Origin: Penium margaritaceum
Taxonomy: Eukaryota; Streptophyta; Zygnematophyceae; Desmidiales; Peniaceae
DNA length: 26,942 nucleotides
Assembly: GCA_023375785.1 (NCBI GenBank)
Contig: SZWC01001179.1
Location: forward strand, 251,865-278,806
Direction of reading: 5' to 3'
Made by a program: the position numbers and the translations under genes. Positions 1-9,765 of this stretch are shown here, one piece after another (within the stretch, counting starts at the first letter, position 1; each line of letters begins with the position of its first letter). The notes beneath the pieces are model-generated. The model saw only the letters and a program-made list of their open reading frames with translations. It was not told the DNA's origin and made no database searches.

Positions 1-230
1 TGCGCGTCGACAACCAGAGCGCAATCGCACTCGCCAAGAATCCTGAGCACCATGCACGCACCAAGCACATTGACATCGCATATCACTTCATCAGGCACAT
101 GGTGCAGGAGGGTGCTATCAAGCTGGAGTTTACTCCAACGAGCAAGCAGGTTGCTGATTTTTGCACCAAGCCAGTGACTCGTGAGAAGCAGCAGTTTTGC
201 ATGAAGGCATGTGGACTCAGCCCACTCTAA
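1..230 (+). CDS. Copia polyprotein C-terminus (RNase H end), partial
   Basis: The frame opens at base 3 and runs without interruption to TAA at 228-230. It encodes the C-terminal part of the copia RNase H domain and the polyprotein tail. Landmarks are the DNQSAIALAKNP segment, HARTKHIDIAYHFIR and the conserved ending CMKACGLSPL seen in D, G and H. RNase H removes the RNA strand of the RNA/DNA hybrid during reverse transcription inside the particle. The upstream domains lie outside the window, so coding capacity of the whole copy cannot be judged. The stop is eight bases before the polypurine tract, the normal arrangement in this family. Confidence 0.85.
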   Translation, partial: RVDNQSAIALAKNPEHHARTKHIDIAYHFIRHMVQEGAIKLEFTPTSKQVADFCTKPVTREKQQFCMKACGLSPL

Positions 231-237
231 CTGCGGC

Positions 238-249
238 AAAGTGGGAGAT
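238..249 (+). other. Polypurine tract of element A
   Basis: AAAGTGGGAGAT lies directly before the LTR terminus TGTTGGA. It is the expected primer site for plus-strand DNA synthesis and is identical in G and H. Confidence 0.8.
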
Positions 250-340
250 TGTTGGAAAGGGAGCCATCCGGCTCAATTTCAGGTCCACAGGAGCAAGTTC
301 CAGGAAAGTACCAGATGCCTGCTCCGATCGCCAATCCGAC
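250..340 (+). repeat. 3' LTR of element A, truncated
   Basis: It begins TGTTGGAAAGGGAGCC and follows the family LTR for about 91 bp. Its first 52 bases are identical to the H 3' LTR visible at 26891-26942, whereas the H 5' LTR differs at three of those positions. It ends at a junction with inverted element B; shared bases around GAC/GACCC make the exact break uncertain by a few nucleotides. Confidence 0.85.
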
Positions 341-1562
341 CCATGCTCGGCTTCTTGCCGAAACACGCCTCGTACGGCGTCATCTGCTCCAGGTCCTTGG
401 TTGGACTGCGGTTCTTGATGTAGACCGCAGTGCTCACGGCTTCAGCCCAGAAGTCGTAGGTCAGCCGGGCCGCGTGCAACATGGAGTGCGCCGACTCCAC
501 AATGGTACGGTTGGCGCGTTCTGCTACATCGTTCTGCTGCGCCGAGTACGGCGCAGTATGCTGCGCCTTGATGCCAGCTGCTGCGAGGTAGTCCTGGAAT
601 TCCTTGCTCAGGTACCCTCCACCGCGGTCGCTGCGCAACGCCTTGATCTTCTCGTCAGATTGGTTCTCCACCATGGCCTTGAACTCCTTGAACCTGTCAA
701 AGCACTAGTCCTTGGAGGAAAGGAAGTACACAGCAGTGTAACAGCTGAAATCATCAATGAAGGTGAGAAAATACCTAGAGCCTCCAAAGCTCTGGGTCTG
801 TATCGGTCCGCACAAGTCTGTGTGGACCAGTTCCAACACCTCTTTCGCACGCTCCCCTGCTCCAGAGAACGCCTCGCGGTGTTGCTTCCCCTCCAAACAT
901 CCGATGCATAACTGCTGCTCAAAGTTAGAGATGGTAGGTAGGTCACGCACCATCTGCTTTGCTTGAAGCTGCTGCAAGGCGCGCATGCCAATGTGGCCGT
1001 AGCGCGCATGCCAGATCTCGCCATCTGTCGCCTGTACCACTGCTGCAAGACTCTGCTCACGCGGGATCTTGGTCGCCCCAAGCAGGCGGTACATATCGCC
1101 CTCCTTCACCGACTTGGCCAACTCCTCTCCTGTTTCCTTGTTGAGGATGTAGCCATAGTCATCATCGAAGACAACGCGCAGTCCTGTGTTGGTGAGAGAG
1201 GACACTGAGAGAAGGTTGAACGCAGCATCAGGTACATACAGCACGCCATGGAGGATCCCCTCAGTATACACCACCCGATCATCAACTAAGGCAATCGGAT
1301 GAGGAGGAATGGAGAGCAGCTGCGTGAACCACTCCTTGTGGTGCGTCAGACTCTTGGTACACCCCGAGTCCTTGTTTCACGCCAGATGCGCCTTTTCCTT
1401 CTGCGACAAATCAGACTTCGCCATGAAGAGGCGGTCGCGCACCTCCTTGGCAACGTTCATGTGGCCAAAATGGCGTACGCCAGTCTGGTTCTGCTGCTGC
1501 TGCTACTGCTAGCGTTGCTGTTACTGCTGCTGCTGTTGCTGTGGAGATTGCTGCTTTTGCTG
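341..1562 (-). pseudogene. Copia protease-integrase, broken and truncated (element B)
   Basis: Read leftwards, it starts with the CAG-rich Gln linker after the zinc knuckle. Next is a protease region in which the DSG triad survives, but a TGA replaces the Trp codon just upstream (near 1390). About 66 bp between protease and integrase found in H is missing. Integrase is recognisable from WHARYGHIG and CIGCLEGKQ (zinc-binding H-H-C-C), then HTDLCGP, TFIDDFS and AERANRT (the D, D and E of the catalytic core). A TAG at 705-707 interrupts the core where H has a Gln codon. The sequence ends abruptly after FGKKPS, near 341. The long plus-strand frames here, including a Leu-rich one, are shadows. Confidence 0.85.
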
Positions 1563-2410
1563 CTACTGCTGCTGCTGCTCCTTCTGGTCCCTCTTGAGCT
1601 TGAAATACTCCTTTTTGTAGTGTCCCTCTTTCTGGCAGTAGTGGCATTTGCCTTTCTTTCTGCCTTTCTGCTGCCCAGACTGCTGCTGCTGCTCCAGGTT
1701 GCGTGAGCTTGTGGCCACAAAAGCTGCTTCACTGCCGCCGCCACCATTGCGCTTTGCTGCATTGCGACGCAATTCCACCTGCACCAGGTGTGTGCAGATC
1801 AAGTCGAGGTCGAGAGTTGGCTGGCACTCTAGCGTCTCTCGCACCGTGTCGTAGCTGGTTGGGAGTCCCCTCAGTAAGAGGAGAATGAAGCGCGTCTCTT
1901 CCACACGGTTGCCGGCTGCTCTCAACTGCTTCGCCAGCTCCTTTGCCCTGTCCAGATACGCCTCCATCCCTTCACCACCCAGCATTTTCAACGCCATCAT
2001 CTTCTCCTCCAAAAGCATGAGGAATGCAGGAACCTTACTCTCATACTTCTTGCACAACTTGTCCCACTCCTCTTTTGCAGTACTGAAGATGCGGGTTGGA
2101 GATGGTGTTGACAAGCAGCCTGTAGGCCTCCCTTACTCTCATACTTCTTCCACTCCTCATATGCCGCTGCTGCAGTTGTAGATGAACTTGCATCTGCTGC
2201 ACCTTTCTGCGGCATCTTCCCCGCAAGCACCTCTGCTGCGGTGATGCCTTTTGCCTGTGGAGGCGGAGCGCGCTCGTCGCCGCTCACCACCTCCCTCAAG
2301 CCCCTCTCCTCCAAAAGCAGGCGGGTACGGATCTTCCAAAACGTGAAGTTGGCGCGTCCTTCCAGCCTCTCCAAGGGCTGGACTACTGTTACCATGCCTG
2401 CTGCTGCCAT
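1563..2410 (-). pseudogene. Copia gag, frameshifted (element B)
   Basis: The start is ATG at 2410, in context AAAATGGCAGCAG as in H. Gag forms the particle and binds the genomic RNA. The N-terminal part (FTFWKIRTRLLLEERGL) is intact, but the frame shifts after EEWKK near 2140. About 15 bases of the VSDKAT segment are missing before the frame resumes around 2114. From there it is open through LLRGLPTSYDTVRE to the zinc knuckle, CHYCQKEGHYKKEY, in which the last zinc ligand Cys is Tyr. A CAG-rich poly-Gln tract follows. It is therefore a dead copy with good family resemblance to the uninterrupted gag of H at 22950. Confidence 0.85.
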
Positions 2411-3003
2411 TTTGTGCCTTGGTGATGCTCAGCGCTGTCCTTGAAAGGCGGCGCTACCCCTGCTACTGCTGTTGCTTCAGCCAGAAATCTGTCTGACAGA
2501 AAATGGACTGTAGGGGCCAGGAGACTGGGAAATTGGAAAAACAAATAGCACCACTGGAAAACGCAGCTCAAAACCTTTCAGATCGACCCATAAAACAGGG
2601 TCATCAACAGGGGATTTTTAGAGATATGCCCTTTTGAAAACAGGGTATACTTCTGCTCCTACTCGAGCTCACACCAGCCAGCTTGTAAACAACGTTTCTC
2701 CCAAAAGAATCAATAGAATGCAAATAGTTTTTCACCAGTGGAAAGCTTAGGAAAGATACTACAATGCGCATGTGCCACTTTTTAAATTTGACAAAGAAAC
2801 GACAGAGTTATGGTCATCACAAGGCGACAGTCTTACTCAGAGAGAAGAGTGTAGCCTTGGCCGACCTCATTTTGAGCATAACTCTCAATCTGACTGTTGG
2901 ATTGTCTATCATCAAATCTGGTGAAGGGTTTACCCCAACTCGTCACTCTCAAAGTGCCGGCCTGTGCTGGCTGAAAGTGGCAGAACTTGGCTCTGATACC
3001 AAA
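2411..3003 (-). other. Non-coding leader and PBS of element B
   Basis: The region between the 5' LTR and gag. The PBS, complementary to initiator-Met tRNA, reads GCTCTGATACCA on the plus strand at 2990-3001, two bases from the LTR. A 13-nt near-perfect palindrome, TCTGTCTGACAGA on the plus strand, lies at 2488-2500, about 80 nt upstream of gag. No reading frame of note. Confidence 0.8.
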
Positions 3004-3741
3004 TGTTGGATCTGGAGGAGAGAGGGAGCCTTGGAGCAGCGAACATGTGGGCCTGGAAGGGCATCACTTGTGCTGAAGAATGGTTGTTCAATCACTCAAA
3101 ATGATAGAGTACATATAGAGCTAGAGCTTGGGCAAGTCAGCCCTCTCACAAGCCACACCAATTGGCCATGGAGACTAAGGCTCACACTCTAGAGTCCATA
3201 ATCTCACACAAGGGAGGAAATCAGCCTAGTAATCAGGCTGACCAGTCACACACGGCCTAGAGATCTAGAGAATGCTCTCATGGCACACTCCTATTGGTCA
3301 CATAACCCACAAACCCATGGAGAATCGCCATGTGTCCATGGCTAGCACACAAGGATCTCACCTCACCTAAAACGTAAGGAGAGGTACCTTTATCCTAGTC
3401 AGCACACTCTGACAAGGCAATCCTAAGACCAAGGACCATTTTGGATATTTCTCCCATCAGGTCTTGACCCTGGACCTCTTGCCTTTTTCTCTTCTCAGGC
3501 TAAGGCATGGAGCCATCGCCCATGGTCACCCGGATATCGACGGTCGATGACCCCAGAAACTACGAAATTCATATCTCCCAATCCGACCGTTGGATCGGCC
3601 TCAAACTTGGAACGTAGACATTTTGGCACCTGATCTTTCCAATGATGAAGTCAGATTGACGATCCGAGCAGGCATCTGGTACTTTCCTGGAACTTGCTCT
3701 TGTGGACCTGAAACTGAGCCAGATGGCTCCTTTTTCTAACA
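3004..3741 (-). repeat. 5' LTR of element B (complete)
   Basis: 738 bp, bounded on the plus strand by TGTTGGA at 3004 and TCTAACA ending at 3741 (family consensus TCCAACA). It carries the shared LTR landmarks: the CTATATGTA-type TATA block, the TCAGCCT/AGGCTGA hairpin and the AACGGTCGGAT block. PBS and leader on its left show that it is a 5' LTR in minus orientation. Confidence 0.9.
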
Positions 3742-4286
3742 CATAATCTCACTTAAGAGAGGAAATCAGCCAAACAATCAGGCTGACCACTCACACACGA
3801 CCTAGAGAGCTAGAAAATAGTCTCATGGCACACTCCTAGTTCTAACATAACCCACAATCCCATGTGGAATCGCCATGTGACCATGGCTAGCACACAAGGA
3901 TCTCACCTCTCTTAAGAGGTAAGGAGAGGTACCTTTTTCCTCGTCAGTACACTCTGACAAGGCAAGCCAAGAATCTAGGACCTTTTAAGATATTTTTCCC
4001 ATCAGTTCTTAACCGTGGACCTCTTGCCTTTTTCTTTTCTCAGCCTAAGGCACGGAGCCGTCGCCCATGATCATCTTGATATCGACAGTGCATGACCCCA
4101 GAAACTTAAAAAATTCATATCTCCTAATCCGACTGTTAGATCAGCCTAAAACTTGGATAGTAGACATTTTGTCACCTGATCTTTCCAATGTTGAAGATAA
4201 ACCAATGATCGGAACAAGCATTTTGAAGTTTCTTGGAACTTGCTCTTGAGGACCTAAAACTGAGCTGGATGACTCCTTTCCCAACA
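3742..4286 (-). repeat. 3' LTR of element C, missing its U5 end
   Basis: 545 bp matching the LTR from its CATAATCTCAC segment to the terminus CCCAACA at 4286. About 195 bp corresponding to the TATA-to-U5 end is absent, replaced by the outer end of the B 5' LTR. The polypurine tract and RNase H on its right identify it as the 3' LTR of a minus-strand element. Confidence 0.85.
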
Positions 4287-4298
4287 ATCTCCCACTTT
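4287..4298 (-). other. Polypurine tract of element C
   Basis: ATCTCCCACTTT on the plus strand is the exact reverse complement of the family tract AAAGTGGGAGAT and touches the 3' LTR terminus. Confidence 0.75.
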
Positions 4299-5816
4299 GA
4301 CGCAATGAGAGTGGGCAGAGTCAACATGCCTTCATGCAAACTGCTGCTTCTCACGTGTCATTGGCTTGGTGCGAAAATCAGTGACCTGCTTGCTGGTCGG
4401 AAAAAACTCCAGCTAGATAGCCCCCTCCTGTATTGCTCGATGAAGTCATATGCGATGTCAATGTACTAGGTACGTGCATGATATTCAGGATTCTTCGCGA
4501 TTACACTGTGGTTGTCCACGCATAGAGGAACAGAACCACTGTACTCCCACTCATCTCCGCCATGAGACGCTGAAGCCAAACTGCTTCCTTGGCTCCAAAG
4601 CTTAGAGAGACGTACTCAACGTTCGTGCTTGAGGTGGCCACAACTACGTACTGCTTGCTAATGGTCCCACCATTCATGAGGAACACATGTTAAGAGATAG
4701 ACTTCCGGTCCTGAGGGTTTGAAGTCCAATCAACGTCTGTGTAGCGGATGATGCTGTTATCGTTGCCGTTGTAGATGATGCTAATGTTGATGGTTAAAGC
4801 AAGATAGTGGAAGATCCGCTACACTCGCTTCTGATGCTCAGGATCGGGATTAGCCATATGTTGGCTCACAACGCTCACAGCTTGTACGAGGTCCGACCTG
4901 GTTGCCACCATCAGGTACATGAGACTGCCTTCGATGCTTTCGTACTTCTGCTGCTCAGCTACATCCGCTTCTCCACTGAAGACCAGGAGGTACTTCCGCG
5001 TCTCCAGCGGCGTGCTGATCGGTCTGGCATCTACCATGCCGAACTGCTACAAGATATCCTTGATGTAGCGGCTCCGCTGCAACAAGAGAGAGCGTGATTT
5101 GTGGTGACACGTGATCTGGATTCCGAGGAAGTATGATGCCTCCCCGAGATCAGACATTTTGAAGCGCTCCTGCATGGCTTCCTTAAACTCGTGTAGTGTA
5201 TACATGCTCTTGGAATGGAGGAGCATGTCATCCACATACACGATGATGAGAAAGGACCTCATGCTCATGCTGCTTGTGATAGATGATGTAGTCACACTTG
5301 CTGCGCTCGAACCCCATGCACTGCAATGCCGCATCTCACTTCTGGTTCCAAGCACGCGACGCTTGCTTTAGGCCGTACAGCGACTTCTGCAGCTTGCAAA
5401 CCAGGTCCACCTGGCCATCCATGACAAACCCCTCTAGCTGTTCCATGTAAATCTCCTCTTCGAGGTCACCATTCAGGAACATTCTTGACGTCCATGTGGT
5501 GGACCTCAAAGTCCTCAGCTGGTGCATGAGAGAGGAGCAAATGCACAGAAGGAAACTTTGCAACAAGGGCGCAGATTTCTGTGTAATTGATGCCCTCCTA
5601 CTCCGAGTAGGCCTTGGCAACCAGCCTTGCCTTGTACTTCTCTAGGTTGCCATCTGTTCCCCGCTTCTTCTTAAACATCCACTTGCACTTGATCACCTTA
5701 CGTCCAGGTGGACGCTCAGTCAGCTCCTAGGTGTCGTTGTCCAACTAGGACTATATCTCCTACTGCACAGCTTATGCCCAATTAGATGCATCTAGTTACA
5801 TCATGGCCTCCTTGTA
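4299..5816 (-). pseudogene. Copia RT-RNase H, degenerate (element C)
   Basis: Reading leftwards from the deletion junction: the pre-RT segment with KVIKCK and KKKRG (5640-5720) carries several stops. RT follows with NGDLEEEIYMEQ, GFVMDGQ and SLYGLKQASRAWN (5336-5480). The catalytic YVDDM box is near 5225-5240, then MSDLGEASYFLGIQIT, SLMYLMVATR (4900-5000) and RNase H with HVFLMNGG near 4670. There are frame changes near 5340, 5040 and 4700, and the normal stop after CGLSPL is mutated. RT would copy the element RNA from the tRNA primer. Stops include TAGs at positions that are Gln in H or D, a TAG at a Trp position, and TAAs, so this is an old inactive copy. Confidence 0.85.
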
Positions 5817-6098
5817 GGCCTGCCTGTCCTTCTTCTTCCACTCCTCATATGCCGCCGCTGCAGTTATACATGAACTTGTATCTGCTGCACCTTTTTGCAG
5901 CATCTTCCCCGCCACCCCCTCTGCTGCAGTGATACCTTTAGCCTCTGGAGGCGGAGTACGCTCGTCCTCGCTCTCAACCTCTCACAAGCCCCTCTCCTCC
6001 AAAAAGAGGTGGGTACAGATCTTCCAAAACGTGAAATTGGCGCATCCTTTGAGCCTTTCCAAGGGCTAGACTGCTATTACCACGCGTGCTGTTACCAT
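5817..6098 (-). pseudogene. Copia gag N-terminal fragment (element C)
   Basis: ATG at 6098 begins the family Gag N-terminus: QPLERL-like start, NFTFWKI, EERGL, and on to AAYEEWKKKDRQAY. At that point (5813-5817) the frame runs directly into YKEAM of the pre-RT linker. At least two in-frame TAGs are present, one after the first ten or so residues and one after EERGL. The fragment holds about 94 codons of a Gag that in H spans over 300 residues. It lacks the zinc knuckle and cannot make particles. Confidence 0.85.
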
Positions 6099-6118
6099 TT
6101 TGAGCTTTGGAGATGCTT

Positions 6119-6123
6119 AGCCC
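6119..6123. repeat. Target-site duplication AGCCC, left of D
   Basis: AGCCC directly precedes the D 5' LTR and recurs at 12198-12202 directly after the D 3' LTR. Five bp is the normal copia duplication length. Joining the two flanks restores the C leader. Confidence 0.88.
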
Positions 6124-6858
6124 TGTTGGAATAGAAACCATCCGGCTCAGTTTCATGTTCACAGGAGCAAGTTCCAAGAAAGTACTAGATGCGTACTCCG
6201 ATCGTCTGACTTCACTATTGGAACAATCAGATGGTAAAATGTCTACAGTCAAAGTTTGAGGTTGATCCAACGGTCGGATTGTGAGATATGGTTTTTTTGA
6301 AGTTTTCCGGGTCATCGATCGCCGATATCCGGGTGACCATGGGCGATGGCTCCATGCCTTAGCCTGAGAAAAGAAAAAGATAAGAGGTCCAGGGTCAAGA
6401 CCTGGTAGGAGAAATATCCAAAAAGGTCCTTGGTCTTAGGATTACCTTCTAATAGTGTGCTGACTAGGATAAAGGTACCTTTCCTTACTTTTGAGGCGAG
6501 GTGAGATCCTTGTGTGCTAGCCATGGACACATGGCGATTTTCCATGGGATTGTGGGTTATGTAACCACTAGGAGTGTGCCATGAGAGTATTTTCTAGCTC
6601 TCTAGGTCGTGTGTGAGAAGTCAGCCTGATTGCTAGGCTGATTTCCTCCTTTGTGTGAGATTATGGACTCTAGTGTGTGAGCCATAGCCTCCATGGCTAA
6701 GTGGTGTGGCTTGTGAGAGGGCTGACTTGCCCAAGCTCTAGCTCTATATGTACTCCATCATTTTGAGTGATTCAACAACCAATCTTCAGCACAAGTGATG
6801 TCCTTCCAGTCCCACATGCTCGCTGCTCCAAGGCTCCCTGTATCCTCCAGATCCAACA
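6124..6858 (+). repeat. 5' LTR of element D
   Basis: 735 bp, TGTTGGA to TCCAACA. It holds the TATA-like CTATATGTA block near 6745, and the TCAGCCT/AGGCTGA hairpin near 6613-6633. Confidence 0.92.
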
Positions 6859-7505
6859 CTTGGTATCAGAGCCATATTCTGCTACTTTCATCCAGCACAG
6901 GCCGTCACTTTGAGAGTGACAAGTTGGAATGAAACCTTCACAAACTTTGAAGATAAAGCACTACATCTTCAAGTTTAATAGACAAGCTTTTCAACGAGCT
7001 TAAAATCGCGAAGATCCAACGGTCGGATTGAGAGTTATGCTCAAAACGAGGTCGGCCAAGGCTTCACTCTTCTTTATGAGTAAGACTGTCGCCTTGTGAT
7101 GACCATAACTGTCTTGTTTCTTTGTCAAATTTAAAACGTAGCACATATAAACTGAAGTACTTTTCCTAAGCTTTCCATTGATGCAAAAATATTTTTATTC
7201 CATTGGTACGTTTGGGAGAAACGCCGTTTACAAGCTTGCTGGTGTGAGCTGGAGTAGGAGGAGAAGCATACCCTGTTTTCAAAAGGGCATATCTTTTAAA
7301 ATCCCCTTTTTATGACCCTGTTTTATAGGTCTATTTGAAAAGTTTTGAGCTGCATTTTCCAGTGGTGTGCTCCGTTTTTCACAATTCCTAGTCTGCTGGC
7401 CTTTACAGTCCATTTTCTGTCAGACAGATTTCTGGCTGAAGCAACAGCAAAGGCAGGGTTAGCAGCCCCACTCAAGGGCAGCGCTGAGCATCACCAAGGA
7501 TCAAA
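6859..7505 (+). other. PBS and leader of element D
   Basis: The PBS TGGTATCAGAGC is intact at 6861-6872, two bases after the LTR. The leader repeats the AACGGTCGGAT block seen in the LTR (around 7015-7040) and has the intact 13-nt palindrome TCTGTCAGACAGA at 7416-7428. No gene lies in it. Confidence 0.82.
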
Positions 7506-8440
7506 ATGGTAGCAGCACGCGTGGTAACAGTAGCCCAACCCTTGGAGAGGCTGGACGGATTTGCGAACACTAAGTTTTGGAAGATTCGTACCGGCCTTTT
7601 GGAGGAGAGGGGCTTGTGGGAGGTGGTGAGCGGTGACGGACGCGCTCCGCCTCCAAAGGCAAAAGGCATCACCGCAGCAGAGGTGGTGGCGGGGAAGACA
7701 CCGCAGAAAGGTGCAGCAGATGCAAGTTCATCTACAACTATAGCAACGGCAGATGAGGAGTGGAAGAAGGACGGGTAGGCCTACAGGTTGCTTGTCAACA
7801 CAATCTCCAACCCACATCTTTAGTATGTGAGTGAGAAGGCTACTGCAAAAGAGGGGTAGGACATGTTGTGCAAGAGGTATGAGAGTAATGATCTTGTATT
7901 CCTCATAGTTTTAGAGGTTAAGATGATGGTGTTGAAAATGCAGGGTGGCGAAGGGATGGAGGCATACTTGGACAGGGCAAACGAGCTGGCGAAGCAGCTC
8001 AAAGCGGCCTGCAACCCTGTGGAAGACGCGTGCTTTGTCCTCCTCTTGTTGAGGGGACTCCCAACGAGCTATGATACGGTGGGAGAGACGACTCTCGACC
8101 TCGACTTCATCTACACGCACCAGGTAAAGGTGGAAGTGCATCGCAATGCAGCAAAGCGCAATTGCGGCAACAGCAGCAGTGAAGCAGCTTTCATGGCCAT
8201 GGGCTCACGCAACCAGCAGCAGCTGCAGTCCGGGCAGCAGAGAGGCAAGTAGAAAGGCAAGTATCACTATTGCCAAAAAGAGGGGTAGTACAAGAAAGAG
8301 TGCTTCAAGTACAAGAGGGACCAGAAGGAGCAGCAGCAACAGTAGCAAACGCAGCAATTTCCACAGTAACAGCAGCAGCAGTCACAGCAACGTCAGTAGC
8401 AGCAATAGCAGAACCAGACTAGCGTGCGCCATTTTGGTAA
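7506..8440 (+). pseudogene. Copia gag, multiple stops (element D)
   Basis: ATG at 7506 aligns with the H gag start. The N-terminal part FWKIRTGLLEERGLWEVVSGDGRAPPP is clear. In-frame TAGs stand at 7776, 7821, 7857, 8250, 8286 and 8343. Those at 7776, 7821 and 8343 replace Gln codons, while 7857 replaces a Trp codon and 8250 a Lys codon. The zinc knuckle is doubly damaged: the first Cys is Tyr and the His position is a stop. The C-terminal Gln-rich tract survives as CAG/TAG runs around 8330-8410. Gag would package element RNA; this one cannot be translated through. Confidence 0.85.
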
Positions 8441-8671
8441 CATGAACGTTGCCAAGGAGGTACGCGACCGCCTCTTCATGGCAAAATCTGACATATCACA
8501 GAAGGACAAGGCGGATCTGGCGTGGTACAAGGACTGTGGGTGTACCAAGAGTCTGACGCACCACAAGGAGTGGTTCACGCAACTGCTCTCCATTCCCCCC
8601 CGTCCGATTGCTTTGGGTGATGATCGGGTGGTGTATGCTGAGGGGATTGGGATTGTGGAGATGTGGTTGGA
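8441..8671 (+). pseudogene. Copia protease remnant (element D)
   Basis: The protease segment has WYKDCGCTKSLTHHKEW, in which the Ser of the expected DSG active-site triad is Cys. It continues through the RPIALGDDRVVYAEGIG segment and then breaks off at a fold-back palindrome beginning at 8672. The protease would cut the polyprotein into mature proteins. The short remaining length and the altered triad make it non-functional. Confidence 0.75.
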
Positions 8672-8724
8672 GATCCCGCCATCTGTCGCCTACAGCAGTG
8701 GTGCAGGCGACAGATGGCGAGATC
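8672..8724. repeat. Fold-back palindrome at a deletion in D
   Basis: Two 20-nt arms (8672-8691 and 8705-8724) are inverted copies with one mismatch, separated by 13 nt. The right arm is normal integrase sequence; the left arm replaces about 230 bp present in H (roughly 24142-24374). This looks like a template-switch or snap-back event. Confidence 0.85.
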
Positions 8725-9765
8725 TGGCATGCACGCTACGGCCACATCGGCATGCGCGCCTTACAGCAGCTTCAAGCAAAGCAAATGGTGCGTGACCTGC
8801 CTACCATCTCTAACTTTGAGCAGCAGTTATGCATCGGTTGTTTCGAGGGGAAGCAGCGCCGCGAGGCATTCTCTGGAGCAGGGGAGCGTGAGAAAGAGGT
8901 GTTGGAGCTAGTCCACATGGACTTGTGTGGACCGATGCAGACCCAGAGCTTTGGGGGCTCTAGGTTTTTTCTCACCTTCATTGATGATTTCAGCCATTAG
9001 ACTGCTCTGTACTTCCTTTCCTCCAAGGACAAGTGCTTTGACATGTTCAAGATGTTCAAGGCCATGGTGGAAAACCAGACTTGCAAGAAGATCAAGGCTT
9101 TACATAGCGATCGCCGTGGAGAATACCTAAGCAAGGAGTTCTAGGACTACCTCGCAGCAGCTGGCATCAAGGCGCAGTGTACCGCGCCGTACTCGCCGCA
9201 GCAGAACCGGGTAGCAGAACGCGCCAACCATACTATTGTGGAGTCGGCGCGCTCCATGCTACACGCGGCCCGGTTGACCTACGACTTATGGGCTGAAGCC
9301 GTGAACACTGCGGTCTATATCAAGAACCGCAGTCTAACCAAGGCCCTGGAGCAGATGTTGTCGTACGAGGTGTGGTTCGGCAAGAAGCCGAGTGTGGTTC
9401 ATCTTCGCGCATTTGACAGCTTGGCGCACATGCACGTGCCCAAGGAGAAGCGGCAAAAATGGGACGCGAAGAGTGCGCAAATGGTGATGATTGCCTATAA
9501 CGTGGCAAGCAAGGCATACCGCCTCTACGAGAGGGATACAGGCCACGTCATCATCTCTAGGGATGTTGTCTTCAACAAGAGCACCAATATTGTCTGTGAA
9601 GAGGCAGCACAACCAGCAGCTGACGAGACAGAGGGAGCAGAAATTCTTCCTGGCCCAGTTTCTCCCGATGCTTCCTCTACTGTGACAGTGGGAGAATCAC
9701 TCTACTCTTCCATGTCTGATGCAGCAAATACAGCACCTTCATCGACCGCGTCAACCACCTGCTAA
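8705..9765 (+). pseudogene. Copia integrase, degenerate (element D)
   Basis: The zinc-binding part is intact in outline: WHARYGHIGMRALQQLQ then CIGCFEGKQ. The core follows with HMDLCGP, TFIDDFS and AERANHT, so all three catalytic acidic positions (D, D, E) can still be seen. Breaks are a TAG at 8998 where H has Tyr and a TAG near 9143 where H has Gln. The C-terminal part continues from 9238 through GKKPSV and DVVFNKS. It then ends at 9763-9765 after a ~70-bp linker deletion relative to H that shifts the frame. Integrase would insert the cDNA and create the 5-bp target duplication. Confidence 0.85.

Larger units (their letters stand above)
1..340 (+). mobile_element. Copia element A, 3' end only
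   Basis: This is the right-hand end of a Ty1/copia element that begins before the window: the last ~75 codons of RNase H, the polypurine tract and the first ~91 bp of the 3' LTR. The LTR stops near 340, where sequence switches to integrase of element B on the other strand. Over the first ~250 bases it differs from the matching end of element H at only about ten positions by hand comparison, so A is one of the younger copies. Confidence 0.9.
341..3741 (-). mobile_element. Copia element B, 5' LTR to integrase, truncated
   Basis: Minus-strand element with a full 5' LTR (3004-3741), PBS, complete leader, gag, protease and integrase. It is cut inside integrase just after the GKKPS motif, so RT, RNase H and the 3' LTR are absent. 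The frame is broken by frameshifts in gag and by in-frame stops. Its right end abuts a partial C LTR, consistent with insertion into that LTR. The left target duplication cannot be tested because that end is lost. Confidence 0.85.

Noticed and set aside
249..911. 220-codon plus-strand frame over the A LTR and B integrase
   Set aside because: It crosses the A/B junction and is antisense to recognisable integrase.
1299..1706. Leu-rich plus-strand frame that looks like a membrane segment
   Set aside because: It is the reverse reading of the CAG-rich poly-Gln tract of B gag; CTG runs give poly-Leu by default.
2764..3192. 142-codon plus-strand frame
   Set aside because: It runs antisense through the B PBS and LTR; recurrent in other leader/LTR junctions (for example 22141-22647 minus) only because the sequence is repeated.
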